37,633 nt of DNA from Chloroflexota bacterium (GTDB taxonomy: Bacteria > Chloroflexota > Anaerolineae > Anaerolineales > Anaerolineaceae). Both the position numbers and the translations under genes were made by a program. Positions 7,698 through 16,169 of this stretch are shown one piece after another (within the stretch, counting starts at the first letter, position 1; every line of letters begins with the position of its first letter). The notes under the pieces are model-generated. The model did no database searches and was not told the DNA's origin. It saw only the letters and a list, made by a program, of their open reading frames with translations. The DNA lies in NCBI GenBank assembly GCA_012798065.1, contig JAAZNW010000094.1, positions 1 through 37,633 of the forward strand, written 5' to 3'.

Positions 7698-8969
7698 ATG
7701 AAAATATTTTTTGATACCGTCGGTTGCAGGCTCAACCAGGCGGAAATTGAGCACCTGGCGAGTGAATTCAGGTCGTCCGGGCACACGATCATCGACACCG
7801 CTGAGGGAGCGGACCTGGTTGTGGTAAACACATGCTAGGTCACTGCAGCCGCGGCTTCTGATTCCCGCCAAAAAGTAAGACAGGCACAGCATGCCGGCGC
7901 TTCGAACATCCTGGTAACCGGCTGCCTGGCCACCTTAGAACCGTCTGAGATTGCAAGGTTGCCCGGCGTCAAGCGGGTGGTTTCCAACCAGGCTAAGCCG
8001 CAAATAGCAGGGCTGGTTATGGGGCAATTGGCGGATTTTGACCTTGAACCGCTGGCCAGGCAGCCTTTGCCTGGAGCGCGCAAACGCACCCGGGCTTTCA
8101 TAAAAGTGCAGGATGGATGTAATAACCATTGCACTTTTTGCGTGACGCGCATCGCTCGCGGTGAAGCGCGCAGTATACCCAGAGATGAGGTATTACGCGA
8201 GGTCAACCACGCCCTCCATGGAGGTAGCCGGGAGGTGGTATTGACGGGTGTGCACCTGGGCTGGTGGGGCCGAGATTTACGCCATGAAGAAACCTTACCT
8301 GACCTTGTGGGCTACCTGTTGGAAAAAACGACGATAGAGCGGCTACGGTTGTCTTCAACTGAACCTTGGGACCTGGATGACCGCTTTTTTGATCTCTGGC
8401 AAGACCCGCGCATGTGCCGCCACCTGCATCTACCCTTGCAGTCAGGTTCAGCGGAAGTGCTCAAACGCATGGCAAGGCGCACTTCACTGGTTGAATATGC
8501 TCAACTTCTCGCGCATGCCAGGGAACGCATTCCGGGGCTGGCAGTGACAACGGATATCATTGTCGGGTTTCCGGGTGAGACGGAAGATGAGTTCAGCGAG
8601 AGCCTGGAATTTGTCAGGTCGATGAACTTTGCTGGCGGGCATGTTTTCAGATACTCCGCCAGACCGGGCACCGCCGCGGCCAGGCTCTCCGGCAGGGTTC
8701 ACGGCACCATCGCTAGAGAAAGAGGTCGGCTGATGCGGCTGGCGCTGGAAAAGTCAGCGCGCCATTACGCAGATGGACAGGTCGGTTGCGAGTTGAAGAC
8801 GTTGTGGGAAGCAGCCGAGCCGCAAGATGGAGGTTGGTTGGTGCGTGGATTGACGGATAATTACCTTCCGGTTACCGCGCAGGCGGGGTCAGACCGAAGT
8901 AACGAGATAGACTGGGTGAGAATAGATGGATATAAAAAAGGCAGCCTGTGTGCCACGATCACCGGGTAA
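7698..8969 (+). pseudogene. mtaB: mtaB, tRNA t6A methylthiotransferase, interrupted by an in-frame amber codon
   Basis: The reading frame from ATG 7698 encodes a 423-position MtaB-like enzyme (radical-SAM methylthiotransferase making ms2t6A37 in tRNA), but codon 47 is TAG (7836-7838). Before it is MKIFFDTVGCRLNQAE and VVVNTC; directly after it the same frame continues VTAAAASDSRQKV, so the stop replaces the single variable residue in the family motif NTCxVT. All other parts are intact: cluster cysteines 10, 46 and 76, the radical-SAM CNNHCTFC (Cys141, 145, 148), and a C-terminal TRAM-like region. Length is normal. Translation ending at codon 46 would yield a useless fragment; restart downstream (for example TTG 7959) would lack the N-terminal cluster domain. 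No ribosome binding site precedes ATG 7698, which lies two bases after the lipoprotein stop. It may be a recent nonsense mutation, an assembly error, or read-through. Confidence 0.85.
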
Positions 8970-8984
8970 CAGAAGAGGAACAGG

Positions 8985-10727
8985 ATGAACGACATCGCGA
9001 AACATCACTGGTGGCAAAAGGCGGTTTTTTACCAGATTTACCCGCGCAGTTTCGCGGATGGTAATGATGATGGCATAGGTGACTTTGCCGGAATGATATC
9101 CAGGCTGGATTACCTGCAGCAACTAGGCGTAGATGCCGTGTGGCTTTCACCTCATTACCCTTCGCCGTATGTGGATTGTGGCTACGATATCTCTGATTAC
9201 CAGGGAGTGGCGCCGGAATACGGCAAAATGCATGATTTCCGCCAGTTCCTGGATGGGCTGCACCAACTCGGCATGAAACTGGTGCTTGACCTGGTGCTGA
9301 ACCATACTTCTGATCAGCACCCCTGGTTTATCGAATCACGCTCCAACCGGCACAACCCCAAACGCGACTGGTATATCTGGAAGGACGGGAAAGAGGGCCA
9401 ACCGCCTACGAACTGGTACTCAACCTTTGGCGGTTCTGCCTGGGAGTATGATAAGCTGACCTCTGCGTATTATTACCATTACTTTTTCAAAGAACAGCCA
9501 GACCTGAACTGGCGTAACCCGGCTGTTAAAGAAGCCATGTTCAACGTGGCGCGTTTTTGGCTGGACATGGGGGTGGATGGTTTCAGGCTGGACGCGATTG
9601 GCACCATTTTTGAAGACGAAAATTACCCTCCCATCCCGGATGGGATGAGCCAGGAGGAGTTGTACCGCCTGGCCCGTAACACCCAGAACCCTGAAGCGGA
9701 TGAAAAAGTGCTGTCGTACTGGGCTCGCATGTACCGCTATCAATCTGATCAACCTGAAGTGCACCACCTGATGAAGGAACTTCGAATACTCCTGGATGAA
9801 TACGAGGACCGGGTGCTGATCGGGGAAACCGACGACCTTGCTTTTTACGGGGACGGAAACGATGAACTGCATCTCAATTTCAATTTTCCTTTGATGCGCA
9901 CCCAAAGGTTGACAGCAAAACATGTGAGGAAAAACCAACAAGAACGGCTGGCTGCCTTGCCAGTTTACGCCTGGCCATGCAATACTCTTGGAAACCATGA
10001 CTCTGCCCGCGTCTATTCTCGATATGGTGATGGAGAAAATAATCCCACTATTGCCAGGCTGAACCTGATGCTGCTGCTGACTTTGCGAGGAACGCCTTTC
10101 CTGTACAATGGAGAGGAGATTGGCATGTCTGACCTCATCATTGAAGACCCCGGCAGGTTTCGCGACCCGCTCAGCCTTTTATACGCTGCGCTGGATCAGA
10201 AAGTGATGGGCTCGGATAAAAAGACCGCAACGCTGACAGGCGCCATGATGGGCAGAGACCGCAACCGTACGCCCATGCAGTGGATGGACGCCCCTCATGG
10301 GGGTTTTTGCCCCGCTGATATAGAGCCCTGGCTGCCGGTGAACTCCGATTACCACACAGGAATAAATGTAAACGCGCAGGAAAAAGACCCGGGCTCATTG
10401 CTGAATTTCTACCGCGCCCTGATTAAGTTGCGAAAGCAGTCTCCAACGCTGCAAACCGGCGCATATGAAGAGATTGACGCGGGAAACGATGAAGTTCTGG
10501 TTTTTCGACGCTGGGATGGCTCAGGCAGTTATATTGTGGCATTAAACTTCAGCGATGCGCTGCAACGGGCGTATCTCCCTGATAACCCCGGCATGAATAT
10601 ATTTAGTAATATTCCCAATTCAGCGGGATGGGAAACTGGCGCTTTACCCTTGTTACCATATCAAGGCGTGATTTTTTCGCAAGAACGAACAGTTGATAAG
10701 CACTCAGGAAAAGGCTTTGGTAGATGA
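8985..10727 (+). CDS. GH13 family alpha-glucosidase / oligo-1,6-glucosidase type
   Basis: A 580-residue cytoplasmic (no signal peptide) glycoside hydrolase of family 13. The (beta/alpha)8 barrel motifs are all present: DLVLNHTSDQHPW (region I), GFRLDAIG with nucleophile Asp203, LIGETDD with acid/base Glu281, and GNHDSAR with Asp339. The QIYPRSFADGNDDGIGD opening and the calcium-like loop near it are typical of oligo-1,6-glucosidase, alpha-glucosidase and trehalose-6-phosphate hydrolase relatives. A short C-terminal beta domain follows residue ~480. The likely reaction is hydrolysis of alpha-linked glucose from short oligosaccharides; the exact linkage cannot be told. The ATG is preceded by AGAGGAACAGG, 15 bases after the mtaB stop. 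No sugar transporter or regulator is adjacent. Confidence 0.92.
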   Translation: MNDIAKHHWWQKAVFYQIYPRSFADGNDDGIGDFAGMISRLDYLQQLGVDAVWLSPHYPSPYVDCGYDISDYQGVAPEYGKMHDFRQFLDGLHQLGMKLVLDLVLNHTSDQHPWFIESRSNRHNPKRDWYIWKDGKEGQPPTNWYSTFGGSAWEYDKLTSAYYYHYFFKEQPDLNWRNPAVKEAMFNVARFWLDMGVDGFRLDAIGTIFEDENYPPIPDGMSQEELYRLARNTQNPEADEKVLSYWARMYRYQSDQPEVHHLMKELRILLDEYEDRVLIGETDDLAFYGDGNDELHLNFNFPLMRTQRLTAKHVRKNQQERLAALPVYAWPCNTLGNHDSARVYSRYGDGENNPTIARLNLMLLLTLRGTPFLYNGEEIGMSDLIIEDPGRFRDPLSLLYAALDQKVMGSDKKTATLTGAMMGRDRNRTPMQWMDAPHGGFCPADIEPWLPVNSDYHTGINVNAQEKDPGSLLNFYRALIKLRKQSPTLQTGAYEEIDAGNDEVLVFRRWDGSGSYIVALNFSDALQRAYLPDNPGMNIFSNIPNSAGWETGALPLLPYQGVIFSQERTVDKHSGKGFGR

Positions 10728-10744
10728 GAGGTTTTTTAGGGTGA

Positions 10745-10773
10745 TTGATCGGCGCATAGAGAAAATGTATAAT
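10745..10773 (+). promoter_or_regulatory. promoter of the KimA-like permease operon
   Basis: TTGATC (10745-10750), 17-base spacer, perfect TATAAT (10768-10773). Predicted +1 near 10780, about 32 bases before ATG 10812. Confidence 0.8.
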
Positions 10774-10811
10774 TCCAGCCTTTGTCATGAAGAAAGTTGG
10801 ATGGAAGGAAA

Positions 10812-12758
10812 ATGAAAATCGAAGAAGGCAGCGGGTCCACCGTTTTTCGCCGGGCAACTGAATATCAACCAGGCAGGAGTTGGAGCCGATTCCTCATCGG
10901 TAGACCACTTTCTACCGCTGATGCCCCACACCAAACCATCGGGAAAGTCTTGGGTTTGGCCGTATTCTCTTCGGATGCGATGTCCTCGGTCGCTTACGCC
11001 CCGCAGGAAATACTGATCATTTTGGCAGCGGCGGGGGTGACCGCCTTTCATCTTTCAGTACCGATCGCGATTGGAATTTGCGCGCTCCTGGCCATCCTCA
11101 TCTTTTCATACGAACAGACTGTACACGCCTATCCAAACGGCGGAGGGTCCTTCATCGTGGCGCGGGATAATATCGGCGCAATACCTGCGCAAATCGCGGC
11201 GGCAGCGCTGCTCACTGATTACATCCTCACGGTCTCTGTGTCCATCTCATCGGGTGTGGCGCAGTTAATTTCTGCCTTCCCGTTGTTTGAGCCCTATAAG
11301 GTGCTGATAGCGGTCAGTTTTGTGTTCTTGATCATGCTGGTGAACCTGCGAGGGGTGAAGGAATCTGGAATTACCTTTGCGATTCCCACGTACTTTTTCC
11401 TCGGGATGATGTATATCAACGTAATTGTCGGATTCATCCGCCTGATTGCCGGCACGCTGGGAAGCGTGGAAGCCCCCCCAATGGATCTTATTTTGCCTGA
11501 ATCTGCCTTGCAGCCGGTGACGCTCTTTCTCGTCCTTAAGGCTTTCGCCAGCGGAACCTCAGCGGTGACTGGTGTAGAGGCGATTTCAGATGGCATCACT
11601 GCGTTTAAAGAACCGCGCAGCAAGAACGCGGGCACCACGCTGATCATCATGGCGCTGATTTTGGGATCGATGATGTTTTCCATCACTTTCTTGGGGAACC
11701 ATGTGGGGGTGATGCCTTCTGAAGAAGAGACCGTCATCTCACAAATGTCTCGAACCATCTTTGAAGGCAGAGGGTTGCTCTACCTTGGCACAATCGCTGC
11801 TACCACCATTATTTTGGTGATGGCAGCCAACACTGCCTTTGCTGATTTTCCGCGTTTAAGCGCCATTGCGGCAGCAGACGGATATTTACCCAGGCAATTA
11901 ACGTACCGCGGCAGCCGCCTGGTGTATTCAAGAGGAATTGCGGCGCTGGCCATTGTGGCTTCTTTGCTGATCATCATATTTCAGGCGAGCGTTTCAAGGC
12001 TGATTCCGCTCTACGCGATCGGCGTGTTTCTCTCATTCACCATATCGCAAAGCGGTATGGCGCGGCGCTGGTGGAAATCAGGCAAGCTCGAACCTGGCGT
12101 GGAAGTGCAGGAACGTGGTTCGCTGCTCAAGTATGACAGCGGCTGGAAACACAAAATGCTCATCAATGGGTTCGGCGCGCTCATCACATTCGTGGTCATG
12201 ATCGTTTTTGCTGTCACCAAGTTTGTAGATGGCGCTTATATCGTTGTTTTCCTCATCCCGGCGTTAGTATTGGGTTTTTCCACCATCCATAAGCATTATT
12301 ACACCCTGGCAAAAGACCTTTCGCTGGAAGAATACGCCCCGCCAGGGCGCATTGTACACCAACGCGTGCTGTTGCTGGTGAGCGGAGTGCATAAAGGGAC
12401 GCTCACAGCGTTGCGCTACGCCAAGACGCTTTCTGATGATGTGACCGCTGTTCATGTGTCCATCGATCCGCTGGAAACCAGGCGCATGCTGGAAAAGTGG
12501 GAGATGTGGGGGGAAGGCTACCGCATGGTTGTAATTGAGTCGCCATTCAGATTGTTCATTGAACCATTGTTGGAATACATTGAGGAAATCGACAAGAATC
12601 GACCGCCGAACGAGATCATCAGCATCATCGTGCCGCAGTTCATCCCCCGGCGTGGAATTGCCAGCCTTTTACATTCGCGCACTGCGGATTTACTGCGTAA
12701 GGTGTTATTATCACGTAAGGATATTGTGATCATGGAAGTGCCATACCTGGTTGATTGA
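10812..12758 (+). CDS. APC-superfamily permease, KimA-like potassium importer
   Basis: A 648-residue membrane protein with about 12 transmembrane helices (residues ~40-470) and a ~155-residue soluble C-terminal domain. The first helix carries FSSDAMSSVAYAPQE, very like the substrate-site helix of KimA (YdaO), the proton-coupled K+ importer of Bacillus. The C-terminal part (RVLLLVSGVHKGTLTALRYAKTL onward) is a UspA-like fold as in KimA. The two genes directly downstream encode TrkA/RCK proteins, which supports potassium rather than amino acids as substrate. ATG 10812 is chosen, with AAGGAA just before it; an in-frame TTG at 10797 is the alternative. Amino-acid transport cannot be excluded, because annotation systems label this group simply 'APC family permease'. 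Confidence 0.82.
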   Translation: MKIEEGSGSTVFRRATEYQPGRSWSRFLIGRPLSTADAPHQTIGKVLGLAVFSSDAMSSVAYAPQEILIILAAAGVTAFHLSVPIAIGICALLAILIFSYEQTVHAYPNGGGSFIVARDNIGAIPAQIAAAALLTDYILTVSVSISSGVAQLISAFPLFEPYKVLIAVSFVFLIMLVNLRGVKESGITFAIPTYFFLGMMYINVIVGFIRLIAGTLGSVEAPPMDLILPESALQPVTLFLVLKAFASGTSAVTGVEAISDGITAFKEPRSKNAGTTLIIMALILGSMMFSITFLGNHVGVMPSEEETVISQMSRTIFEGRGLLYLGTIAATTIILVMAANTAFADFPRLSAIAAADGYLPRQLTYRGSRLVYSRGIAALAIVASLLIIIFQASVSRLIPLYAIGVFLSFTISQSGMARRWWKSGKLEPGVEVQERGSLLKYDSGWKHKMLINGFGALITFVVMIVFAVTKFVDGAYIVVFLIPALVLGFSTIHKHYYTLAKDLSLEEYAPPGRIVHQRVLLLVSGVHKGTLTALRYAKTLSDDVTAVHVSIDPLETRRMLEKWEMWGEGYRMVVIESPFRLFIEPLLEYIEEIDKNRPPNEIISIIVPQFIPRRGIASLLHSRTADLLRKVLLSRKDIVIMEVPYLVD

Positions 12759-12773
12759 AAGGGTTAGAAAATT

Positions 12774-13433
12774 ATGAAAATCATTGTCATTGGGTGCGGA
12801 AGGATTGGGGCTGATCTGGCTTACAATCTTTTTAAAAGGGGACACCAGGTTTCAGTTATCGATGAAAACGCGGCTTCCTTTAAGAACCTCCCTTCTGATT
12901 TTGAAGGAAAGACTCTTGAAGGTGACGCGATCAATCAGGATCTTCTGACGCGCGCGGGAATTCAAACCTGCGATGCGCTGGCAGCTGTCACGAATAATGA
13001 TGCGCTTAACGTGGTGGTGAGCCATGTGGCGAAAAACGAATTTAATGTAAAAAACGTTGTTGCCAGGAATTATGATACGCATTTGCGCTCCATTTTCGAA
13101 ACATTCAATATCCAGGTTATCAGCTCCTCAAGTTGGGGAGCCCAGCGTATTGAAGAACTTCTACTTGACGCAGAAGGGCGAACGGTTTTTTCGGCGGGCA
13201 ACGGCGAGGTTGAGATTTACGAAATTATTATTCCGCCGAGCTGGAATGAGAAAAAAGTCTCTGATCTGGTAACCTGCAGCGAATGCAAATGGCTGGCGGT
13301 TACTAGGGCGGGCAGCGCATTCTTACCAGACCAGGATACGGTCATTAAGGCGGGGGATATATTAACCGTGGCAGCCACGTTTGAAGGAATTACAGAAACG
13401 CGTGAGAACCTCAGAAAAAGGCAGGTGAGTTAA
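12774..13433 (+). CDS. TrkA/KtrA-type RCK protein (NAD-binding), first of a pair
   Basis: A 219-residue cytoplasmic regulator of potassium transport. The N-terminal RCK_N domain has the Rossmann signature GCGRIGADLA and an acidic Asp after strand 2 (VSVIDEN), typical of NAD(H)/ATP-binding TrkA_N domains. The RCK_C domain covers about residues 140-215 and ends in GDILTVAATFEG. Such proteins form rings that gate TrkH/KtrB channels in response to nucleotides or c-di-AMP. No TrkH/KtrB gene is in the window; the immediate upstream neighbour is the KimA-like permease, 15 bases away, suggesting regulation of that transporter or of a Trk channel encoded elsewhere. The ribosome binding site is weak, consistent with coupling to the upstream gene. 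Confidence 0.88.
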   Translation: MKIIVIGCGRIGADLAYNLFKRGHQVSVIDENAASFKNLPSDFEGKTLEGDAINQDLLTRAGIQTCDALAAVTNNDALNVVVSHVAKNEFNVKNVVARNYDTHLRSIFETFNIQVISSSSWGAQRIEELLLDAEGRTVFSAGNGEVEIYEIIIPPSWNEKKVSDLVTCSECKWLAVTRAGSAFLPDQDTVIKAGDILTVAATFEGITETRENLRKRQVS

Positions 13434-13434
13434 T

Positions 13435-14115
13435 ATGTTTGTTGTGATTGCAGGCGGCGGACGAACTGGAGCGCAATTAGCGAAATCGTTGGTCAGCGCG
13501 GGGCATCGAGTGCATTTGATCGAATCGCGAAAAGAGATCCTTGCGCGCATTCATAAAGAAATCCCCACTGAATCCATCATCGCTGGCAACCCTTTGGACA
13601 CCCACACGATGGAGTTAGCGGACCTGATCCACGCGGATGTTTTTGCAGCCACCACTCCTGTGGATGCCGAAAACCTCGCTCTATGTTACGTAGCAAGAGA
13701 AAGATACGACGTGAACCGAACCATTGCCAGGGTGAACAACCCGCGTAACGCGTGGTTGTTCAACAAGATGTTCAATGTGGATGTGGCGGTGAACCAGGCG
13801 GAGATTTTGGCTCACCTGATCGAAGAAGAGATGTCAATGGGCGATATGATGTTATTGCTCAAGCTGCGCCGAGGAAAATACTCGCTGGTAGAAGAAAAAA
13901 TTCCTGTCAATGCAACCGCGGTAGGCATGATGATCAAGGACTTGAAATTACCCGCCAACTGTGTCATCGCGGGAATTATCCGGGATGGTGAGCTTGTGAT
14001 TCCACGGGGAGTGACCACCCTGGCTGCTGAGGACGAATTGCTGGTCTTAACCGACGCAGAAGGCGCCAGGATGGTGGCGGAACTGCTCGATGCGCCGCGC
14101 GTGAAAAACCTTTGA
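13435..14115 (+). CDS. TrkA/KtrA-type RCK protein, second of a pair
   Basis: A 226-residue paralogue of the preceding protein, starting one base after its stop with AGGTGAG as ribosome binding site. The Rossmann loop is GGGRTGAQLA with acidic Glu at the end of strand 2 (VHLIES). The RCK_C domain spans about 135-220 and ends in EDELLVLTDAEG. The two paralogues differ clearly in sequence, so a hetero-oligomeric ring is plausible, comparable to tandem-RCK TrkA proteins where two RCK units are fused. The stop codon overlaps the -35 box of the rpmH promoter. Nucleotide preference and partner channel are not determined by the sequence. Confidence 0.88.
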   Translation: MFVVIAGGGRTGAQLAKSLVSAGHRVHLIESRKEILARIHKEIPTESIIAGNPLDTHTMELADLIHADVFAATTPVDAENLALCYVARERYDVNRTIARVNNPRNAWLFNKMFNVDVAVNQAEILAHLIEEEMSMGDMMLLLKLRRGKYSLVEEKIPVNATAVGMMIKDLKLPANCVIAGIIRDGELVIPRGVTTLAAEDELLVLTDAEGARMVAELLDAPRVKNL

Positions 14116-14140
14116 CCGAATAATGAGGTTGAGGTATAAT
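14112..14140 (+). promoter_or_regulatory. promoter of the rpmH-rnpA operon
   Basis: TTGACC (14112-14117), 17-base spacer, perfect TATAAT (14135-14140): the strongest consensus match in the window, as expected for a ribosomal operon. The -35 box overlaps the stop codon of the upstream RCK gene. Confidence 0.85.
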
Positions 14141-14188
14141 CCAAGTTTGCGAATTTAAGCATTCTGTAATGAATTGAGAGGAAGTGGA

Positions 14189-14359
14189 ATGACCAAGAGG
14201 ACTTACCAACCGAAAATTCGACGCCGTGTTCGTGTGCATGGCTTTCGCGCACGCATGGCTACAGCGGATGGACGCGCGATATTAAAAAGAAGGCGCGCGA
14301 AGGGCCGTCATCACCTGGCGGTTACAATGAACAACCACGTCAAGAAGATCAGCTGGTGA
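14189..14359 (+). CDS. rpmH: 50S ribosomal protein L34
   Basis: A 56-residue, very basic protein of the large ribosomal subunit. It shows the L34 pattern [21 protein letters not shown], and [19 protein letters not shown]-terminal extension of about ten residues (ending in NNHVKKISW) goes beyond the 44-46 residues of E. coli L34. The start ATG 14189 is preceded by GAGAGGAAG; an upstream in-frame GTG-like start would add residues not seen in the family. It heads the conserved rpmH-rnpA-yidD-yidC-jag cluster that often lies near the replication origin. Confidence 0.97.
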   Translation: MTKRTYQPKIRRRVRVHGFRARMATADGRAILKRRRAKGRHHLAVTMNNHVKKISW

Positions 14360-14425
14360 TTTTTCTGAACGCCCTGGAACGGTGTATCCACAAGATGCTT
14401 TTCAGGATTTCGGACTGGACATCGG

Positions 14426-14785
14426 GTGAAACGGAAGTTCCGATTAACCCAGAAAAATGACTTCAAGCGGGTGCGCCACACAGGTCGATCGTATGCGGAC
14501 CCGCTTGCAGTCCTCGTTTGTGCAAAAGGATTGGCAGAAAATTCACGGGCAGGCATCATCGCGACACGGTCAGTAGGCGGAGCGGTTGAGCGCAACCGGG
14601 TGAAGCGGCAGTTACGGGCTATCATTGCACCATATCTCTCTGAGCTCAAAGACCCTATTGACTTTCTACTCATCGCGCGTGAAAGAACCTCACAAGTGCA
14701 ATTTCAGGAAATTCAAGCAGCAGTTGTTGAACTGCTGGGAAAAGCAGGATTGATTGGCTCAAACAATTATCGCCCAGGAAGATGA
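14426..14785 (+). CDS. rnpA: ribonuclease P protein component
   Basis: A 119-residue protein that partners the catalytic RNase P RNA in 5' maturation of pre-tRNAs. The N-terminal [19 protein letters not shown] and the RNR box [16 protein letters not shown] are diagnostic; the latter binds the RNA subunit. It begins with GTG 14426 and has a GGA ribosome binding site about seven bases upstream, 66 bases after rpmH. Its 3' end overlaps the proposed yidD start. The RNA subunit gene itself is not in this window. Confidence 0.95.
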   Translation: MKRKFRLTQKNDFKRVRHTGRSYADPLAVLVCAKGLAENSRAGIIATRSVGGAVERNRVKRQLRAIIAPYLSELKDPIDFLLIARERTSQVQFQEIQAAVVELLGKAGLIGSNNYRPGR

Positions 14786-15056
14786 ACACGTTCATGTGGC
14801 TGAGCCACGTCTGCGCGATCTTCCATTTCGATTGGTTAATATACCCCGCATGCCTCTGTTAGGGTTGATCAGGCTGTATCAATGGCTGGTTTCTCCAGCG
14901 TTGCCTGCCAATACCTGCCGTTTTTATCCTTCCTGTTCGCATTACGGCTATCAGGCGATTTATAAACATGGCGCCATTAAAGGTACGATCCTGGCTGTCT
15001 GGCGTGTTTTACGTTGTAATCCTTTTAATCCAGGTGGATTTGACCCGGTCCCGTGA
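14754..15056 (+). CDS. yidD: YidD, membrane protein insertion efficiency factor
   Basis: A small YidD protein thought to assist YidC in inserting membrane proteins. The conserved core lies at residues 33-100: [14 protein letters not shown], then the three-cysteine pattern in [13 protein letters not shown] and [15 protein letters not shown]. The start is uncertain. TTG 14754, with AGGA four bases upstream and a 32-base overlap with rnpA, yields 100 residues; ATG 14850 would give the more usual ~68 residues but has no ribosome binding site. The extra N-terminal stretch is polar and acidic, unlike the amphipathic helix usual in the family, so the shorter form remains possible. Family identity is secure and synteny with rnpA and yidC supports it. 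Confidence 0.9.
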   Translation: MAQTIIAQEDEHVHVAEPRLRDLPFRLVNIPRMPLLGLIRLYQWLVSPALPANTCRFYPSCSHYGYQAIYKHGAIKGTILAVWRVLRCNPFNPGGFDPVP

Positions 15057-15101
15057 CCTCGGTCTAAGGATATCTTCTTAATAATAGGGAACGAAAAAAG
15101 C

Positions 15102-16157
15102 ATGAAAATTCGAAGAATTGGTTTGATCCTGCTATTTGCGCTGCTGGCAGTAACACTCACGGCATGCTCACGCGCCGGTCAGTCTAACAGCTGGTCTGGT
15201 GTGTTGGTGACCGAAGACTACGTGTATTATGCCGGCGGAAGCCAGGTGACCGCGTTGGTTGCCGATAGTGGAAATGTCGCCTGGCAATATCCAGAAAAGG
15301 GTAGCCCCCAACGGCTTTTCTATGCCGAACCTGTGCTCATTGGTGAGCAGTTGATCGTGGTAGATTATGCGCACCAGTTGACCTGTCTAAACGCGAAGAC
15401 TGGTGCAGAAACCTGGAAATTTACACAGGCAGAGGGACGTTATATTGACAGCCCTCTGGTCGTCAATAACATGATTCTGGCGCCGAATACTGATTATTCT
15501 CTTTACGCGCTGGATCTTTCTGGCAACCTCGTTTGGGAGTTTAAAGCCGGGCATGCTCTATGGGCCAGACCCGCATCCGATGGAACCACGGTCTATTTTC
15601 CCTCAATGGATAAATACCTTTACGCGTTAGATGCCGCAACCGGCGCGTTAAAGTGGAAGGTTGCCCTGGATACCACCACTATCTCCCGCCCGTTGTTAGA
15701 GAATGGCGTTCTCTACCTGGGCAATCTGGATGGCACCTTTTTCGCGTTCAATGCGGAAGACGGTACGCGCATCTGGCAGCAAAAGGTGGGCGGCGGTGTG
15801 TGGTCGCAGCCAGTTCTCCATGAAGGGAAGCTGTATTTTGGTGACCAATCCGGGCGGATCAATATTTTGAATAGCGAGAATGGGAAAAGCGTGCAGCAAA
15901 TTGAAACCGACGCGGCAATTGTGGGCACTGGAGCACTGCTGGATGAGGGCCTTGTGTTTGGGAATGAAGATGGCCAGGTCATCCTTGTAGGTTTCAATGG
16001 CGAACGTTTATGGACTCGCTCATTTGATGGCAGCATATACGCAAGCCCGGAACGGCTGGGAAACCGCCTGGTTATCAGCCTGAATAAAAGCGAAAAACCG
16101 TTGATCGCGCTTGATACCAACGGGAATGAAAACTGGTATTACGGCAAAAAGAAATAA
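15102..16157 (+). CDS. PQQ-repeat beta-propeller lipoprotein (BamB-like fold)
   Basis: A 351-residue predicted lipoprotein: signal peptide MKIRRIGLILLFALLAVTLTAC with lipobox LTAC, so Cys22 is the lipidation site. The mature chain is made of ~40-residue beta-propeller blades with the PQQ-like signature: LTCLNAKTGAETWKF, LYALDLSGNLVWEF, LYALDAATGALKWKV, FFAFNAEDGTRIWQQ and LIALDTNGNENWYY. This is the fold of BamB, but there is no sign of a BAM complex here, so the BamB name should not be transferred. It lies between yidD and yidC in the same orientation (45 and 12 bases apart), an unusual insertion in this cluster. A chaperone or scaffold role for exported proteins at the YidC site is inference only. 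Confidence 0.85.
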   Translation: MKIRRIGLILLFALLAVTLTACSRAGQSNSWSGVLVTEDYVYYAGGSQVTALVADSGNVAWQYPEKGSPQRLFYAEPVLIGEQLIVVDYAHQLTCLNAKTGAETWKFTQAEGRYIDSPLVVNNMILAPNTDYSLYALDLSGNLVWEFKAGHALWARPASDGTTVYFPSMDKYLYALDAATGALKWKVALDTTTISRPLLENGVLYLGNLDGTFFAFNAEDGTRIWQQKVGGGVWSQPVLHEGKLYFGDQSGRINILNSENGKSVQQIETDAAIVGTGALLDEGLVFGNEDGQVILVGFNGERLWTRSFDGSIYASPERLGNRLVISLNKSEKPLIALDTNGNENWYYGKKK

Positions 16158-16169
16158 GGACGGATAACC

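Noticed and set aside
7836-7838. Pyrrolysine as explanation for the amber codon in mtaB
   Set aside because: No pyl genes or pyrrolysine-using methyltransferase in the window, and the position is a variable residue with no known need for a special amino acid. Kept only as a test in the finding.
10801-10815. Four-codon mini-ORF (ATG GAA GGA AAA TGA) overlapping the permease start
   Set aside because: It is made up of the purine-rich ribosome binding region itself; no evidence of regulatory translation.
14383-14392. DnaA-box-like TGTATCCACA between rpmH and rnpA
   Set aside because: Single imperfect site, no cluster, no AT-rich unwinding element and no dnaA gene; not enough for an origin.
15102-16157. 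Naming the propeller lipoprotein BamB
   Set aside because: The fold is similar, but no BamA or outer-membrane gene is visible and the neighbourhood is yidC, so the name would mislead.
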